Source: an uncultured Synergistia bacterium
GTDB taxonomy: Bacteria; Eremiobacterota; SpSt-956; JAKJGF01
Reading direction: 5' to 3'
DNA length: 8,054 nucleotides
Assembly: GCA_937888925.1 (NCBI GenBank)
Contig: CALARM010001194.1
Coordinates: 1-8,054, forward strand
The translations under genes were made by a program, and so were the position numbers. Positions 1-6,714 of this stretch are shown here, piece after piece; position 1 is the stretch's first letter, and each line of letters opens with the position of its first letter. The notes beneath the pieces are model-generated. The model was given only the letters and a program-made list of their open reading frames with translations. It did not search any database and was not told the DNA's origin.

Positions 1-2
1 AT

Positions 3-251
3 GATATTACTGATAAACTTTCTGTTCAGGGTAATTTTGCCTATGTATCAAATGGCGGAGAGAAAAATGGTGCCAATGTTGACTGGAAACAGTTTATTCC
101 CGGTTGTGGTATAAAGTATGATTTCAGTGCTAATACTCATATACTTCTTGATTATAAATATTATTCCTATTCCGATGACGCAACTTCGGTAGCAGGTGCA
201 AATGATTATACTGGCAGCAAATTAATGACCAGACTGGTAATAAATTTTTAA
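3..251 (+). CDS. Outer-membrane beta-barrel protein, C-terminal fragment
   Basis: This is the last 82 residues of a gene that begins before the window. The open frame starts at base 3 and ends at TAA 249-251. The segment reads as alternating amphipathic strands separated by Gly/Asn/Asp-rich turns (for example LSVQGNFAYVSNGGE, then HILLDYKYYSYSDD). It finishes with TRLVINF, a terminal strand with Phe as the last residue. That ending is the classic beta-signal recognised by the BAM assembly machinery, so a porin-like or other barrel in the outer membrane is likely, and the cell has a diderm envelope. There is not enough sequence to name a family or substrate. One Cys (in PGCGIKYD) is slightly unusual for a barrel. 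A strong terminator follows closely, so this is probably the last gene of its transcript. Confidence 0.72.
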   Translation, partial: DITDKLSVQGNFAYVSNGGEKNGANVDWKQFIPGCGIKYDFSANTHILLDYKYYSYSDDATSVAGANDYTGSKLMTRLVINF

Positions 252-271
252 CCTTTCTGGAATTGTATTTT

Positions 272-306
272 AAAAAGGGCTGTTTAAAAAACAGCCTTTT
301 TTATTT
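272..306 (+). terminator. Rho-independent terminator after the barrel gene
   Basis: An 8-bp perfect stem, GGCTGTTT (278-285) with AAACAGCC (289-296), encloses a short A-rich loop and is followed directly by a T-rich tail (297-302, then ATTTT). It lies 20 bases after the barrel stop codon. The A-run before the stem (272-276) would give a U-tract on the opposite strand as well, so it could act in both directions, though no minus-strand gene runs into it here. Confidence 0.88.
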
Positions 307-393
307 TAACAAGATAATCATTTCCTGTAGATTTATTATCTCCATTTTCCCTTCATTTTTTTATTATACCTTCTTTTCTATTTACTTTTTTCC

Positions 394-402
394 TGTTATA
401 AT
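394..402 (+). promoter_or_regulatory. Extended -10 promoter for the zinc-ribbon kinase gene
   Basis: TGTTATAAT gives a perfect -10 hexamer (397-402) with the TGn extension. No convincing -35 is seen upstream (the region is pyrimidine-rich), which is acceptable for an extended -10. A start of transcription near 409 would give a leader of about 68 bases before the GTG at 477. The remainder of 303-476 is AT-rich, with no other gene or clear structure seen. Confidence 0.5.
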
Positions 403-476
403 GAAGTAATTTAAATTATTATCCGAATTATCTCTCTCATAACTATCCAATGATTAAGTATTAAGAGGATACAACT

Positions 477-2069
477 GTGTATAAAAACTGCTTTAACTGT
501 AACACAGTAAACAGTGATACAGCCAAATTTTGTAATGAATGTGCCAGACCATTGCTGCCAGAAAATCTTCAGAGTAAAGAATTTTTGTCAGAAGGTAATG
601 TACTGGTCGGACGATATGTTATAAAAGGACTTATTAAATGCGGCGGTATGGGGGCTATTTACAGGGCTGATGATAATCATATTACAAGAGTATGTGCAAT
701 TAAAGAGCTTTTAACTAACTGGTGTTCTACAGAGAAGGACAGAGATTATGTAATCAGAAGATTCCAGAGTGAAGTAAAACTCCTGTCAGAACTTCATCAT
801 GTAAATCTTCCCAGGGTAACCGATTATTTTGTCTGTAATGATCGACATTATCTTGTTATGGATTTTATAGATGGAGTCGACCTTGAACATCTTATAGCAG
901 AAAAATATAAGCATGGTTTTCCTCTGGAAGAAGCAGTTAATTGCGGTATAGAAATCTGTAATCTTTTGGAATATCTTCACGGCCAGGATCCTCCTGTAAT
1001 TTATAGAGATCTAAAACCTTCCAATATTATGTTGAGAGAGAAAGATAATCGATTATTTCTGATAGATTTCGGTATTGCCTGCAGCCTCGAACCGGAACTT
1101 TCTGGTTCTCCAAGAACAATGATAGGAACTATGGGGTATTTATCACCTGAACAATATCAGGGCAAACCTGTCATACCAAGTGATATATATTCCCTTGGAG
1201 CTACTTTATATCACCTTATTACAGGGCAGATGCCAATACCTTTTGTCTACAGACCTATGAGAGAACTTGTTCCCAATATTCCTCATTGCCTTGATGAGGT
1301 AATGAAAAAAGCTCTTGACCTGACAGTTAAACAGAGATTTCAGACAGCGCCGGAAATGAGGATAGCTTTATGTAAATCCATAAATAAATATGACAGTATA
1401 GATATAAATTATAATATACTTCTTCTGAAAAATGAAAAAAACCAGAAAGATTTAAAAAAAGCGAGAGAACAGATAGACTTACTTAAAGATAAACTGGCTA
1501 AAATAAGTTCCAGCAGTCCTTTCCCCGGGAATTTTACTTCCTGTTCTCCTGAAAAATTACTGAAATATATTGCAGATGTCAGACCTACAGGAAAAATAAC
1601 CTATCATTCCGATATTATTAAAGGCGAAGTCTGTGTGAATAATGGAACTATTATATCTATAAGCTATAATAACTGGATTGGAGAACTGGCATGGAGTAAG
1701 TTCTTAAAATTAAAAAACGGAAATTTTGATTTTCATGATAATGATAATACAGAAAAGGCCGATAAGAATCTTAACGGACACGATCCACTGGAATTTATAC
1801 AGGAAAATAAGAAAGAACTGTTATTGAAATTGGAACATATTATTGATACTATTGTTTCTCCTGACAGGTTATTGAGATTCGAAAAAAGTTCTTTAAATAA
1901 TGAGAAGAATATCCAGCTTACAAGATTTCAGATGAAGATTTTGTCTATGATTTCCATAGGAAACAGTTCGCTAAATAAACTGGTTTCCGCCCTGAACGGA
2001 TCTCAGGTAAAGATTGCAGAAACAATATGTTATCTAAAGGACTCAGGATTTATTGAAATTGAACCTTAA
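477..2069 (+). CDS. Zinc-ribbon Hanks-type Ser/Thr kinase with C-terminal PATAN domain
   Basis: Probable cytoplasmic protein Ser/Thr kinase of 530 residues, with no membrane segment or signal peptide visible. Domains in order: (1) a zinc ribbon with C5-x2-C8 and C19-x2-C22; (2) a kinase domain at about 45-300 with glycine loop G51..G56-G57-M58-G59, ATP-binding K76, alpha-C E99, catalytic Y176-R177-D178 (Tyr for the usual His) with K180 and N183, D197-F198-G199, and S223-P224-E225 for the APE motif; (3) a Lys/Glu-rich probable coiled coil at about 312-343; (4) a PATAN/DUF4388-type domain at about 353-420, with TGKI, GEVCVNNGTI and the GNFDF ending; (5) a winged-helix-like tail at about 478-528. 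All core catalytic residues are present, so it should be active. The start is GTG with AGAGG at 464-468, eight bases upstream. It converges on a paralogous kinase 71 bases away. Substrates are unknown. The combination of kinase, PATAN and winged-helix-like segment resembles a PatA-type regulator that lacks its receiver domain. Confidence 0.9.
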   Translation: MYKNCFNCNTVNSDTAKFCNECARPLLPENLQSKEFLSEGNVLVGRYVIKGLIKCGGMGAIYRADDNHITRVCAIKELLTNWCSTEKDRDYVIRRFQSEVKLLSELHHVNLPRVTDYFVCNDRHYLVMDFIDGVDLEHLIAEKYKHGFPLEEAVNCGIEICNLLEYLHGQDPPVIYRDLKPSNIMLREKDNRLFLIDFGIACSLEPELSGSPRTMIGTMGYLSPEQYQGKPVIPSDIYSLGATLYHLITGQMPIPFVYRPMRELVPNIPHCLDEVMKKALDLTVKQRFQTAPEMRIALCKSINKYDSIDINYNILLLKNEKNQKDLKKAREQIDLLKDKLAKISSSSPFPGNFTSCSPEKLLKYIADVRPTGKITYHSDIIKGEVCVNNGTIISISYNNWIGELAWSKFLKLKNGNFDFHDNDNTEKADKNLNGHDPLEFIQENKKELLLKLEHIIDTIVSPDRLLRFEKSSLNNEKNIQLTRFQMKILSMISIGNSSLNKLVSALNGSQVKIAETICYLKDSGFIEIEP

Positions 2070-2140
2070 TACCGAAAAAGGTAAAAGAGCATGCCCGGCA
2101 GAAGCTGATAAAATGGTTACGAATTTATTTACCTGTAAAC

Positions 2141-3949
2141 TCAGGATAAATAAGAAGTAGATTTCTGCATATTTATTTTTTGTATAATTTCGTCGACTCT
2201 TGTCTTTAATTCCTTCAATCTGAATGGCTTGTGTAGAATGTCTATATAGTCTTTTTCCAGAAGACTTTCGATTAAATCATTTCTGGCCGCCGTTATTATA
2301 AGAACCTCAGGTCTTGAAAATTTCGGCATTTTATCTATTACTTTACATGTTTCATATCCGTCTATATCCGGCATACATATATCTAATAATATAATATCAG
2401 GTTTGAAAATATTCAATTTGAGACAGCATTCGACTCCGTCTACTGCGCTTTCCATCTGAAAATTATAATTACTCTCCAGACATGATATAATCATATTCCT
2501 TATATCTTCTTCATCATCTACAATTAAAATCTTTATGTTTCTTTGTGTAATACATGGGTCGAGGAGAATATTTTCTTTATACAGTTTGTAAATTATTGTT
2601 AAAATTTTAAAATAAGACCTGTTCACTTTATGGGAAACTTCTCTTATGGATAAGTTATTCTTAACATATGCGATTACTGCTATTTCAAGAGGTAAAAACC
2701 TGTGTTCTCTTTCAGATGGTAAAGAACTATTGAATATAAAAGTCTGATTTAGTTTCAATAAAGGTATTTCTTTTCTCATTGATTGAAGTTCATTATCTAT
2801 TCTCAGGCATTCACGAAGGATTGAAGAAGTTGATTTTTCTATCTCTATTGTATCCATTACGTCATTTGAGTAATATACCAGTCCTTCAGACCAGGTAAAT
2901 AAGCTGTTTAATGCATCTTCTCCTGACAGGGTACCGAGTCTTGCACCTGATATATCGCCTCTGTTAAGATAAATTTCACCTGATTCATATTCATCTTTGA
3001 TTATTAATTTTCCCGAATTGCTCTGTGAAACATAGTTGTAAAGTATATTATAGAGATTTTTTTGACTCAGGTCGTAAAATTCCTCTCTGGTGCTGGATTT
3101 ATAGTCAATTATTGAGTCATCAGTGAGAATAAATTTATTATTTTCCGGCAATTGTTTTAATTCATAAAGTAAATCTTTTATATTCTGATATCTTTCGCCT
3201 GCATTTTTTTTAAGACATCTGGAAATTATTTTCTCAAGTTCCCCGGATATACCTTTTCTTTTTTCTTTTACAGTGCTTTCAGTAAAGACAGGAGGAAGAT
3301 GTCCTGTAAGGAGATGATATGCCGTTGCACCAAGAGAATATATATCTCCTGCCGGTGATGCTTTGCCGTCACATTGTTCCGGTGATACATAACCCAGTGT
3401 GCCGAGACTATCTCGCTTTTTTAACGGAAGATTTCCACCTGAAATTACAGCTATACCGAAATCTATGAGAAAAAGACTTCTGTCTTTTTCTCGCAACATT
3501 ATATTTGACGGTTTTACGTCCCTGTATATTATTGGCGGGTCATGTGTGTGAAGATAGTTGAGAACATTACATAACTGAAAGAGCCATGTGACTACTAATT
3601 CTTCCGGGAATCCACTGTTCCGCCGGTTAAGCAACGATAGAAGATCATCGCCTTTGATATAGTCCATAACAAGAAAATATTTATCTTCCGATACAAAATA
3701 ATCATATACTTTGGGTAAATTTGTATGATGTAATTCAGCCAGTATTCTGGCTTCTCTTTTAAAATTTTCTACTGCTCTGTTAATATCTTCCCCCGATGTA
3801 TTACCGAAATCTATTAATAATTCTTTAACAGCACAGGTTCTTTCCAGATGCAGATCCTCTGCCATATATATTACTCCCATGCCGCCTCTTTTTATTAAAT
3901 TTAATATTTTATAACGATTTAACAGAACATGACTCTCATTTTTTAACAC
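2141..3949 (-). CDS. Hanks-type Ser/Thr kinase fused to a PatA-type response regulator
   Basis: A 602-residue soluble protein. The kinase domain (about 10-266) has G22-G23-M24-G25, K42, alpha-C E66, Y142-R143-D144 with K146 and N149, D163-F164-G165 and S189-P190-E191, so it looks catalytically complete. A PATAN/DUF4388-type domain (about 293-362) carries SGKLIIKD, GEIYLNRGDISGA and the ALNSLFTWSEG helix. A winged-helix-like segment (about 417-465) follows. A receiver domain (about 471-592) has the acidic pair D478/D479, phospho-acceptor D523, T553 and K574 in HKPF. PATAN plus receiver at the C-terminus is the layout of cyanobacterial PatA-type regulators, so this reads as a Ser/Thr kinase joined to a complete PatA-like regulator. 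The output is inferred to be kinase activity gated by receiver phosphorylation; no DNA-binding output domain other than the winged-helix-like piece is seen. The start is GTG with only a weak GGTG site seven bases upstream. It is a paralogue of the convergent zinc-ribbon kinase, sharing PSNIMLREKD and LFLIDFGIA. Confidence 0.9.
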   Translation of the reverse strand: MLKNESHVLLNRYKILNLIKRGGMGVIYMAEDLHLERTCAVKELLIDFGNTSGEDINRAVENFKREARILAELHHTNLPKVYDYFVSEDKYFLVMDYIKGDDLLSLLNRRNSGFPEELVVTWLFQLCNVLNYLHTHDPPIIYRDVKPSNIMLREKDRSLFLIDFGIAVISGGNLPLKKRDSLGTLGYVSPEQCDGKASPAGDIYSLGATAYHLLTGHLPPVFTESTVKEKRKGISGELEKIISRCLKKNAGERYQNIKDLLYELKQLPENNKFILTDDSIIDYKSSTREEFYDLSQKNLYNILYNYVSQSNSGKLIIKDEYESGEIYLNRGDISGARLGTLSGEDALNSLFTWSEGLVYYSNDVMDTIEIEKSTSSILRECLRIDNELQSMRKEIPLLKLNQTFIFNSSLPSEREHRFLPLEIAVIAYVKNNLSIREVSHKVNRSYFKILTIIYKLYKENILLDPCITQRNIKILIVDDEEDIRNMIISCLESNYNFQMESAVDGVECCLKLNIFKPDIILLDICMPDIDGYETCKVIDKMPKFSRPEVLIITAARNDLIESLLEKDYIDILHKPFRLKELKTRVDEIIQKINMQKSTSYLS

Positions 3950-4038
3950 AGTATAACACCATAATTTTTATTATAGAGATTTTTTACAAATTTTATTTAT
4001 AATATAGCTTTTATCCATACTGATAATATCTGCATTTT

Positions 4039-4047
4039 ATTATAACA
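4039..4047 (-). promoter_or_regulatory. Extended -10 promoter for the kinase-receiver gene
   Basis: Read on the minus strand this is TGTTATAAT, identical to the element in front of the convergent kinase paralogue. Transcription from about 4032 would give a leader of roughly 80 bases before the GTG at 3949. A second TATAAT lies closer (3975-3970, minus) without a TG extension and is an alternative. The remaining bases of 3950-4142 are AT-rich with no gene visible, and no convincing terminator for the upstream histidine-kinase gene was found there, so read-through into the kinase gene is possible. Confidence 0.42.
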
Positions 4048-4128
4048 TAAATTCTTATTTAATTATAGTTACTTTCATTACAATTTATAATTACGGTAGT
4101 GTTTTTTATGACACGTAGATTCGCTTTC

Positions 4129-4142
4129 CACGACTCACGACT
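4129..4142. repeat. Two tandem copies of heptamer CACGACT next to a stop codon
   Basis: CACGACT at 4129-4135 and 4136-4142, perfect and adjacent, abutting the TAG stop (4143-4145, minus strand) of the histidine-kinase fusion. On the minus strand the unit can be rotated to GTGAGTC, which shares GTGA with the heptamers of the two other repeat sites in the window. Two copies alone could arise by chance. The call rests on the similarity to the larger arrays and the intergenic position. Confidence 0.4.
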
Positions 4143-6569
4143 CTAATATATTTCTGTTGTTTCACCTCTGAATGTTACTATCCCTCCATCCAGAACCTTT
4201 GCATTGTTGAAGTCATGAGCTTTGAAAATTCTGAGAGCCTCGTATGAATTTACTCCGCTCCTGCAGCATATGATTATTTCTCTGTCTTTTGGCAGTTGAT
4301 GAAGTCTTCCTCTCAGAATATTTAAAGGTATATGTGTAGAACCTGTAATTGAATCATCATCATATTCACTGTGACTTCTTATATCTAACAGTATGAAATC
4401 TTCTTTTTTCTCCATCTTATGTTTCAGTTCTACCGGTGATATGCCTGTATAATTACCGTCAATTTTATTGTTCAGTACATTTACAGCAGTTATAATTATA
4501 TCCATAGCAGATGAAAACGGTGGAGCATAGGCAAGATCAAGCTTTGACATATCTGTAATTTTCATTTTTGCCGATATGGCAGTAGTAACTGTATTCAATC
4601 TGGATAATATCTCTCCTCTTCCTATGATCTGTGCTCCTAAAAGGTATCTGGTCTTTCTATCACCTGTAAGTTTTATATATATGAGTTTTGCAGAAGGGAA
4701 AAAGTGATCTTTATCAGGGCCGGGTACAATAATTGATACAGGGTCAAAGCCTTCTTTCCTGGCCTGCTCTTCGTTTAAACCTACGGAACCTATATTATAA
4801 TCGAATATTTTCATAATTATTGTTTTTATTACACCGTAAAATTCTTCTTTTCCTCCTGTTACATTTATACCTGCCACTCTGCCATGTCTTGTGGCAATAG
4901 AGCCGAAAGGAGTATATACAGGTTTTCCTGTTATGAGATTGATATTTTCAACACAGTCTCCTATAGCATAAATGTTACGATCTTCAGTCTGAAGATATTC
5001 GTTGATTTTTATACCGCCCGTAATACCTGTTTTAAGGCCGCATTCCCTCGCCAGTGTTACATCAGGCCTGAGTCCTGTAGAAAGTATAACCAGATCGGCA
5101 GGGACTAAATTACCCCTGACTATTACACCATTTACAGCAGAGTCTCCTGATATACATTCAACTCTGTGGCTTAATAGAACCTTTATTCCCTGGCTTTCAA
5201 GATAGTTTTTTACCAGTTCTGACATTTCTTTATCAAGAAATTTCAGTATCCTGTCCGTTTCTTCAACTATTGTTACTCTGGCTCCTCTCATAGACAGTGC
5301 CTCTGCTGTTTCTGCTCCGAGGAGTCCTCCTCCTATTATGATTACATCTTTTGCCTGTTTTACTTTTAATTCATTTTTTAAACCTTCTGCATCCTCTACT
5401 TTATGATAAGTATATACTCCCTTTTTATTTATTCCCTTTATCTTCGGAATTATTGCTCTGCTTCCCGTAGCAAGAATAAGTCTGTCATAATTGATTTTAT
5501 GTTTTTCTTTTGTTTTCAGATTCTCTACAAGGATTTCTTTATTTTCCCTGTCAATAGATATAGCTCTGGTTCTATTGAGAACATTTATATCCTTTATCTG
5601 CCTGAAGAAATCGGGGTCTCTTATATCTCCGTCATTGGTTGTCATAAGTGCTTTAGGATTTCTCACCATACCTGAAATATAATAAGGTAAGCCACATCCT
5701 GCATAAGAAAGGGATTTATCTTTTTCTATTATTGTAATAGAGGCATCTTCATTCATCCTTCTGGCTTTTGCTGCTGCTTTTGGACCTGCGGTGCGCCCTC
5801 CTATAATGACTATTTTTAGTTTTTCTTCCTTTTTCTTCTCTCCCAGTAATTTTGCTTCTTCTTTTTCAATTTTTGCAAGTGGTATGGAGAATGTAAATAC
5901 TGTTCCTTCCCCTGCATTGCTCTCGCATTTTATATCTCCTCCGTGAACTTCTATGGCTTTTGCCACAATAGCAAGTCCGAGTCCTGTTCCCACTTTTTTT
6001 TCTTTTTTAGCATTTGTGGCACGATAAAATTCATTGAATATGTCTTTTACTTCATTTTCGGGAATACCTATGCCTGTATCTCTCACTTCACAGTTAAGAA
6101 TTCCTTTTGTATCGTAATGAACCTTTACTGTTACTTTTCCTCCTGCCTGTGTGTATTTTACAGCATTTTCTATGATATTTGAAAATATATGTTTGAGTCC
6201 TGTCCTGTGTCCCCATACAATAGGTAAAATTTCTTTTTTATCAACTTCCAGGTTTATTTCTTTTATTTCTGCTTTTGAGGAACAGGTTTCTATTATATTG
6301 AGAAATAATGTTTCCAGGCTTACAGTGGTGAATTCTTCTTTTACTTTTTCCTGTTCCAACCCGGCAATGCCCAGTAAATCATTAATAAGTTCCAGCATGT
6401 CTTCAGATTTTCTACTGGCACTTTCAATCAGACGCTTTACCTTTCCGGGCATTTCTTTGTCGAAAAGTTCCAGTATAGTATTGAGTTGTGTTTGGATTGT
6501 TGCAATAGGGGATCTTAATTGATGGGCTCCTACTTTTAACATTGCATTTCTGATTTCATTTTTACTCAT
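4143..6569 (-). CDS. Histidine kinase - CoA-disulfide reductase - rhodanese fusion
   Basis: One soluble chain (808 residues from the preferred start; numbering here counts the in-frame ATG at 6584 as residue 1). Residues 15-235 are a histidine kinase core: phospho-acceptor H21 in GAHQLRSP, N box NIIENAVKY with N140, D169-T-G-I-G-I-P, and GTGLGLAI at 199-206. A charged linker (237-257) leads to a class III pyridine-nucleotide-disulfide oxidoreductase: FAD loop GGRTAG (262-267), redox Cys297 in SYAGCGLPYY, NAD(P) loop GGGLLG (418-423), FAD motif IYAIGDC with D543, and C-terminal LDLAYAPPFS with Y686. The last 100 residues are a rhodanese with C774 in CCRSGVNS. Residues 255-813 have the length and order of a stand-alone CoADR-Rhd enzyme, a family acting on CoA disulfides, persulfides and polysulfide. 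The kinase has no PAS, HAMP or membrane segment, so the oxidoreductase-rhodanese half is the likely sensor (inference). GAGG at 6582-6579 favours Met6 as start. It lies downstream of hypE but has its own promoter-like element. Confidence 0.9.
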   Translation of the reverse strand: MSKNEIRNAMLKVGAHQLRSPIATIQTQLNTILELFDKEMPGKVKRLIESASRKSEDMLELINDLLGIAGLEQEKVKEEFTTVSLETLFLNIIETCSSKAEIKEINLEVDKKEILPIVWGHRTGLKHIFSNIIENAVKYTQAGGKVTVKVHYDTKGILNCEVRDTGIGIPENEVKDIFNEFYRATNAKKEKKVGTGLGLAIVAKAIEVHGGDIKCESNAGEGTVFTFSIPLAKIEKEEAKLLGEKKKEEKLKIVIIGGRTAGPKAAAKARRMNEDASITIIEKDKSLSYAGCGLPYYISGMVRNPKALMTTNDGDIRDPDFFRQIKDINVLNRTRAISIDRENKEILVENLKTKEKHKINYDRLILATGSRAIIPKIKGINKKGVYTYHKVEDAEGLKNELKVKQAKDVIIIGGGLLGAETAEALSMRGARVTIVEETDRILKFLDKEMSELVKNYLESQGIKVLLSHRVECISGDSAVNGVIVRGNLVPADLVILSTGLRPDVTLARECGLKTGITGGIKINEYLQTEDRNIYAIGDCVENINLITGKPVYTPFGSIATRHGRVAGINVTGGKEEFYGVIKTIIMKIFDYNIGSVGLNEEQARKEGFDPVSIIVPGPDKDHFFPSAKLIYIKLTGDRKTRYLLGAQIIGRGEILSRLNTVTTAISAKMKITDMSKLDLAYAPPFSSAMDIIITAVNVLNNKIDGNYTGISPVELKHKMEKKEDFILLDIRSHSEYDDDSITGSTHIPLNILRGRLHQLPKDREIIICCRSGVNSYEALRIFKAHDFNNAKVLDGGIVTFRGETTEIY

Positions 6570-6578
6570 ATCAGTAAT

Positions 6579-6582
6579 CCTC
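6579..6582 (-). promoter_or_regulatory. Shine-Dalgarno site that favours start at 6569
   Basis: On the minus strand, GAGG (6582-6579) stands nine bases before the ATG at 6569-6567. The more upstream in-frame ATG at 6584-6582 is preceded only by an A/T-rich run with no purine-rich site, and it overlaps this GAGG. The downstream ATG is therefore preferred, removing five residues with no effect on the histidine kinase domain. Confidence 0.55.
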
Positions 6583-6604
6583 ATAAAAATTCAGATCTAT
6601 ATAT

Positions 6605-6613
6605 ATTATACCA
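6605..6613 (-). promoter_or_regulatory. Extended -10 promoter for the histidine-kinase fusion gene
   Basis: The minus strand reads TGGTATAAT (6613-6605), a perfect -10 hexamer with the TGn extension and no recognisable -35. Transcription from about 6598 would leave a leader of about 29 bases to the preferred ATG at 6569, and only about 14 to the ATG at 6584, which also agrees with the downstream start. Confidence 0.5.
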
Positions 6614-6657
6614 GGTTCTGCAATATTATATACCGTGTCATTAAGGATATATTAAAT

Positions 6658-6686
6658 CGTGACGCGTAACACATAATGCGTGACGT
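6658..6686. repeat. Degenerate heptamer repeat, four units, in the hypE / histidine-kinase gap
   Basis: Read in steps of seven from 6659: GTGACGC, GTAACAC, ATAATGC, GTGACGT. The units differ mostly by transitions (G/A and C/T), and the first and last are identical over six bases. The pattern fits an old tandem array decaying by point mutation. It lies between the hypE stop (6715-6717) and the promoter of the next gene. No clear terminator hairpin for hypE was found in 6614-6714. Confidence 0.5.
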
Positions 6687-6714
6687 GAGGAAAGAGATAA
6701 TTAATAAAATTCTA

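Noticed and set aside
2079..2134. Inverted repeat AGGTAAA / TTTACCT between the two convergent kinase genes as a shared terminator
   Set aside because: The arms are 7 bases, AT-rich and 42 bases apart, with no U-tract at a suitable place. No convincing terminator was found in this 71-base gap.
4092..4114. GTGT...ACAC hairpin after the histidine-kinase fusion gene as terminator (minus strand)
   Set aside because: The stem is only four base pairs with an A-rich loop and no following T-run on the minus strand, too weak to call.
6151..6522. Plus-strand open frame of 123 codons inside the histidine-kinase part of the fusion gene
   Set aside because: It lies wholly antisense to a strongly supported domain with invariant motifs. 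Its translation is Ser/Phe-rich, as expected from the complement of an AT-rich gene, and no ribosome-binding site was noticed.
4558..6584. The string ITDMSK occurs both at the N-terminus of the fusion protein and near residue 676, suggesting an internal duplication
   Set aside because: The match stops after six residues, the codons differ at most positions, and the internal copy belongs to the normal CoADR C-terminal domain. The N-terminal copy may not even be fully translated if Met6 is the start. Chance is the simpler explanation.
4143..6584. The fusion gene as an assembly or frameshift artefact joining two genes
   Set aside because: The frame is continuous through a charged linker of about 20 residues with codon use like both halves, and both halves are complete at the joint with no leftover start or ribosome-binding signal that I could see. 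Read mapping would settle it.
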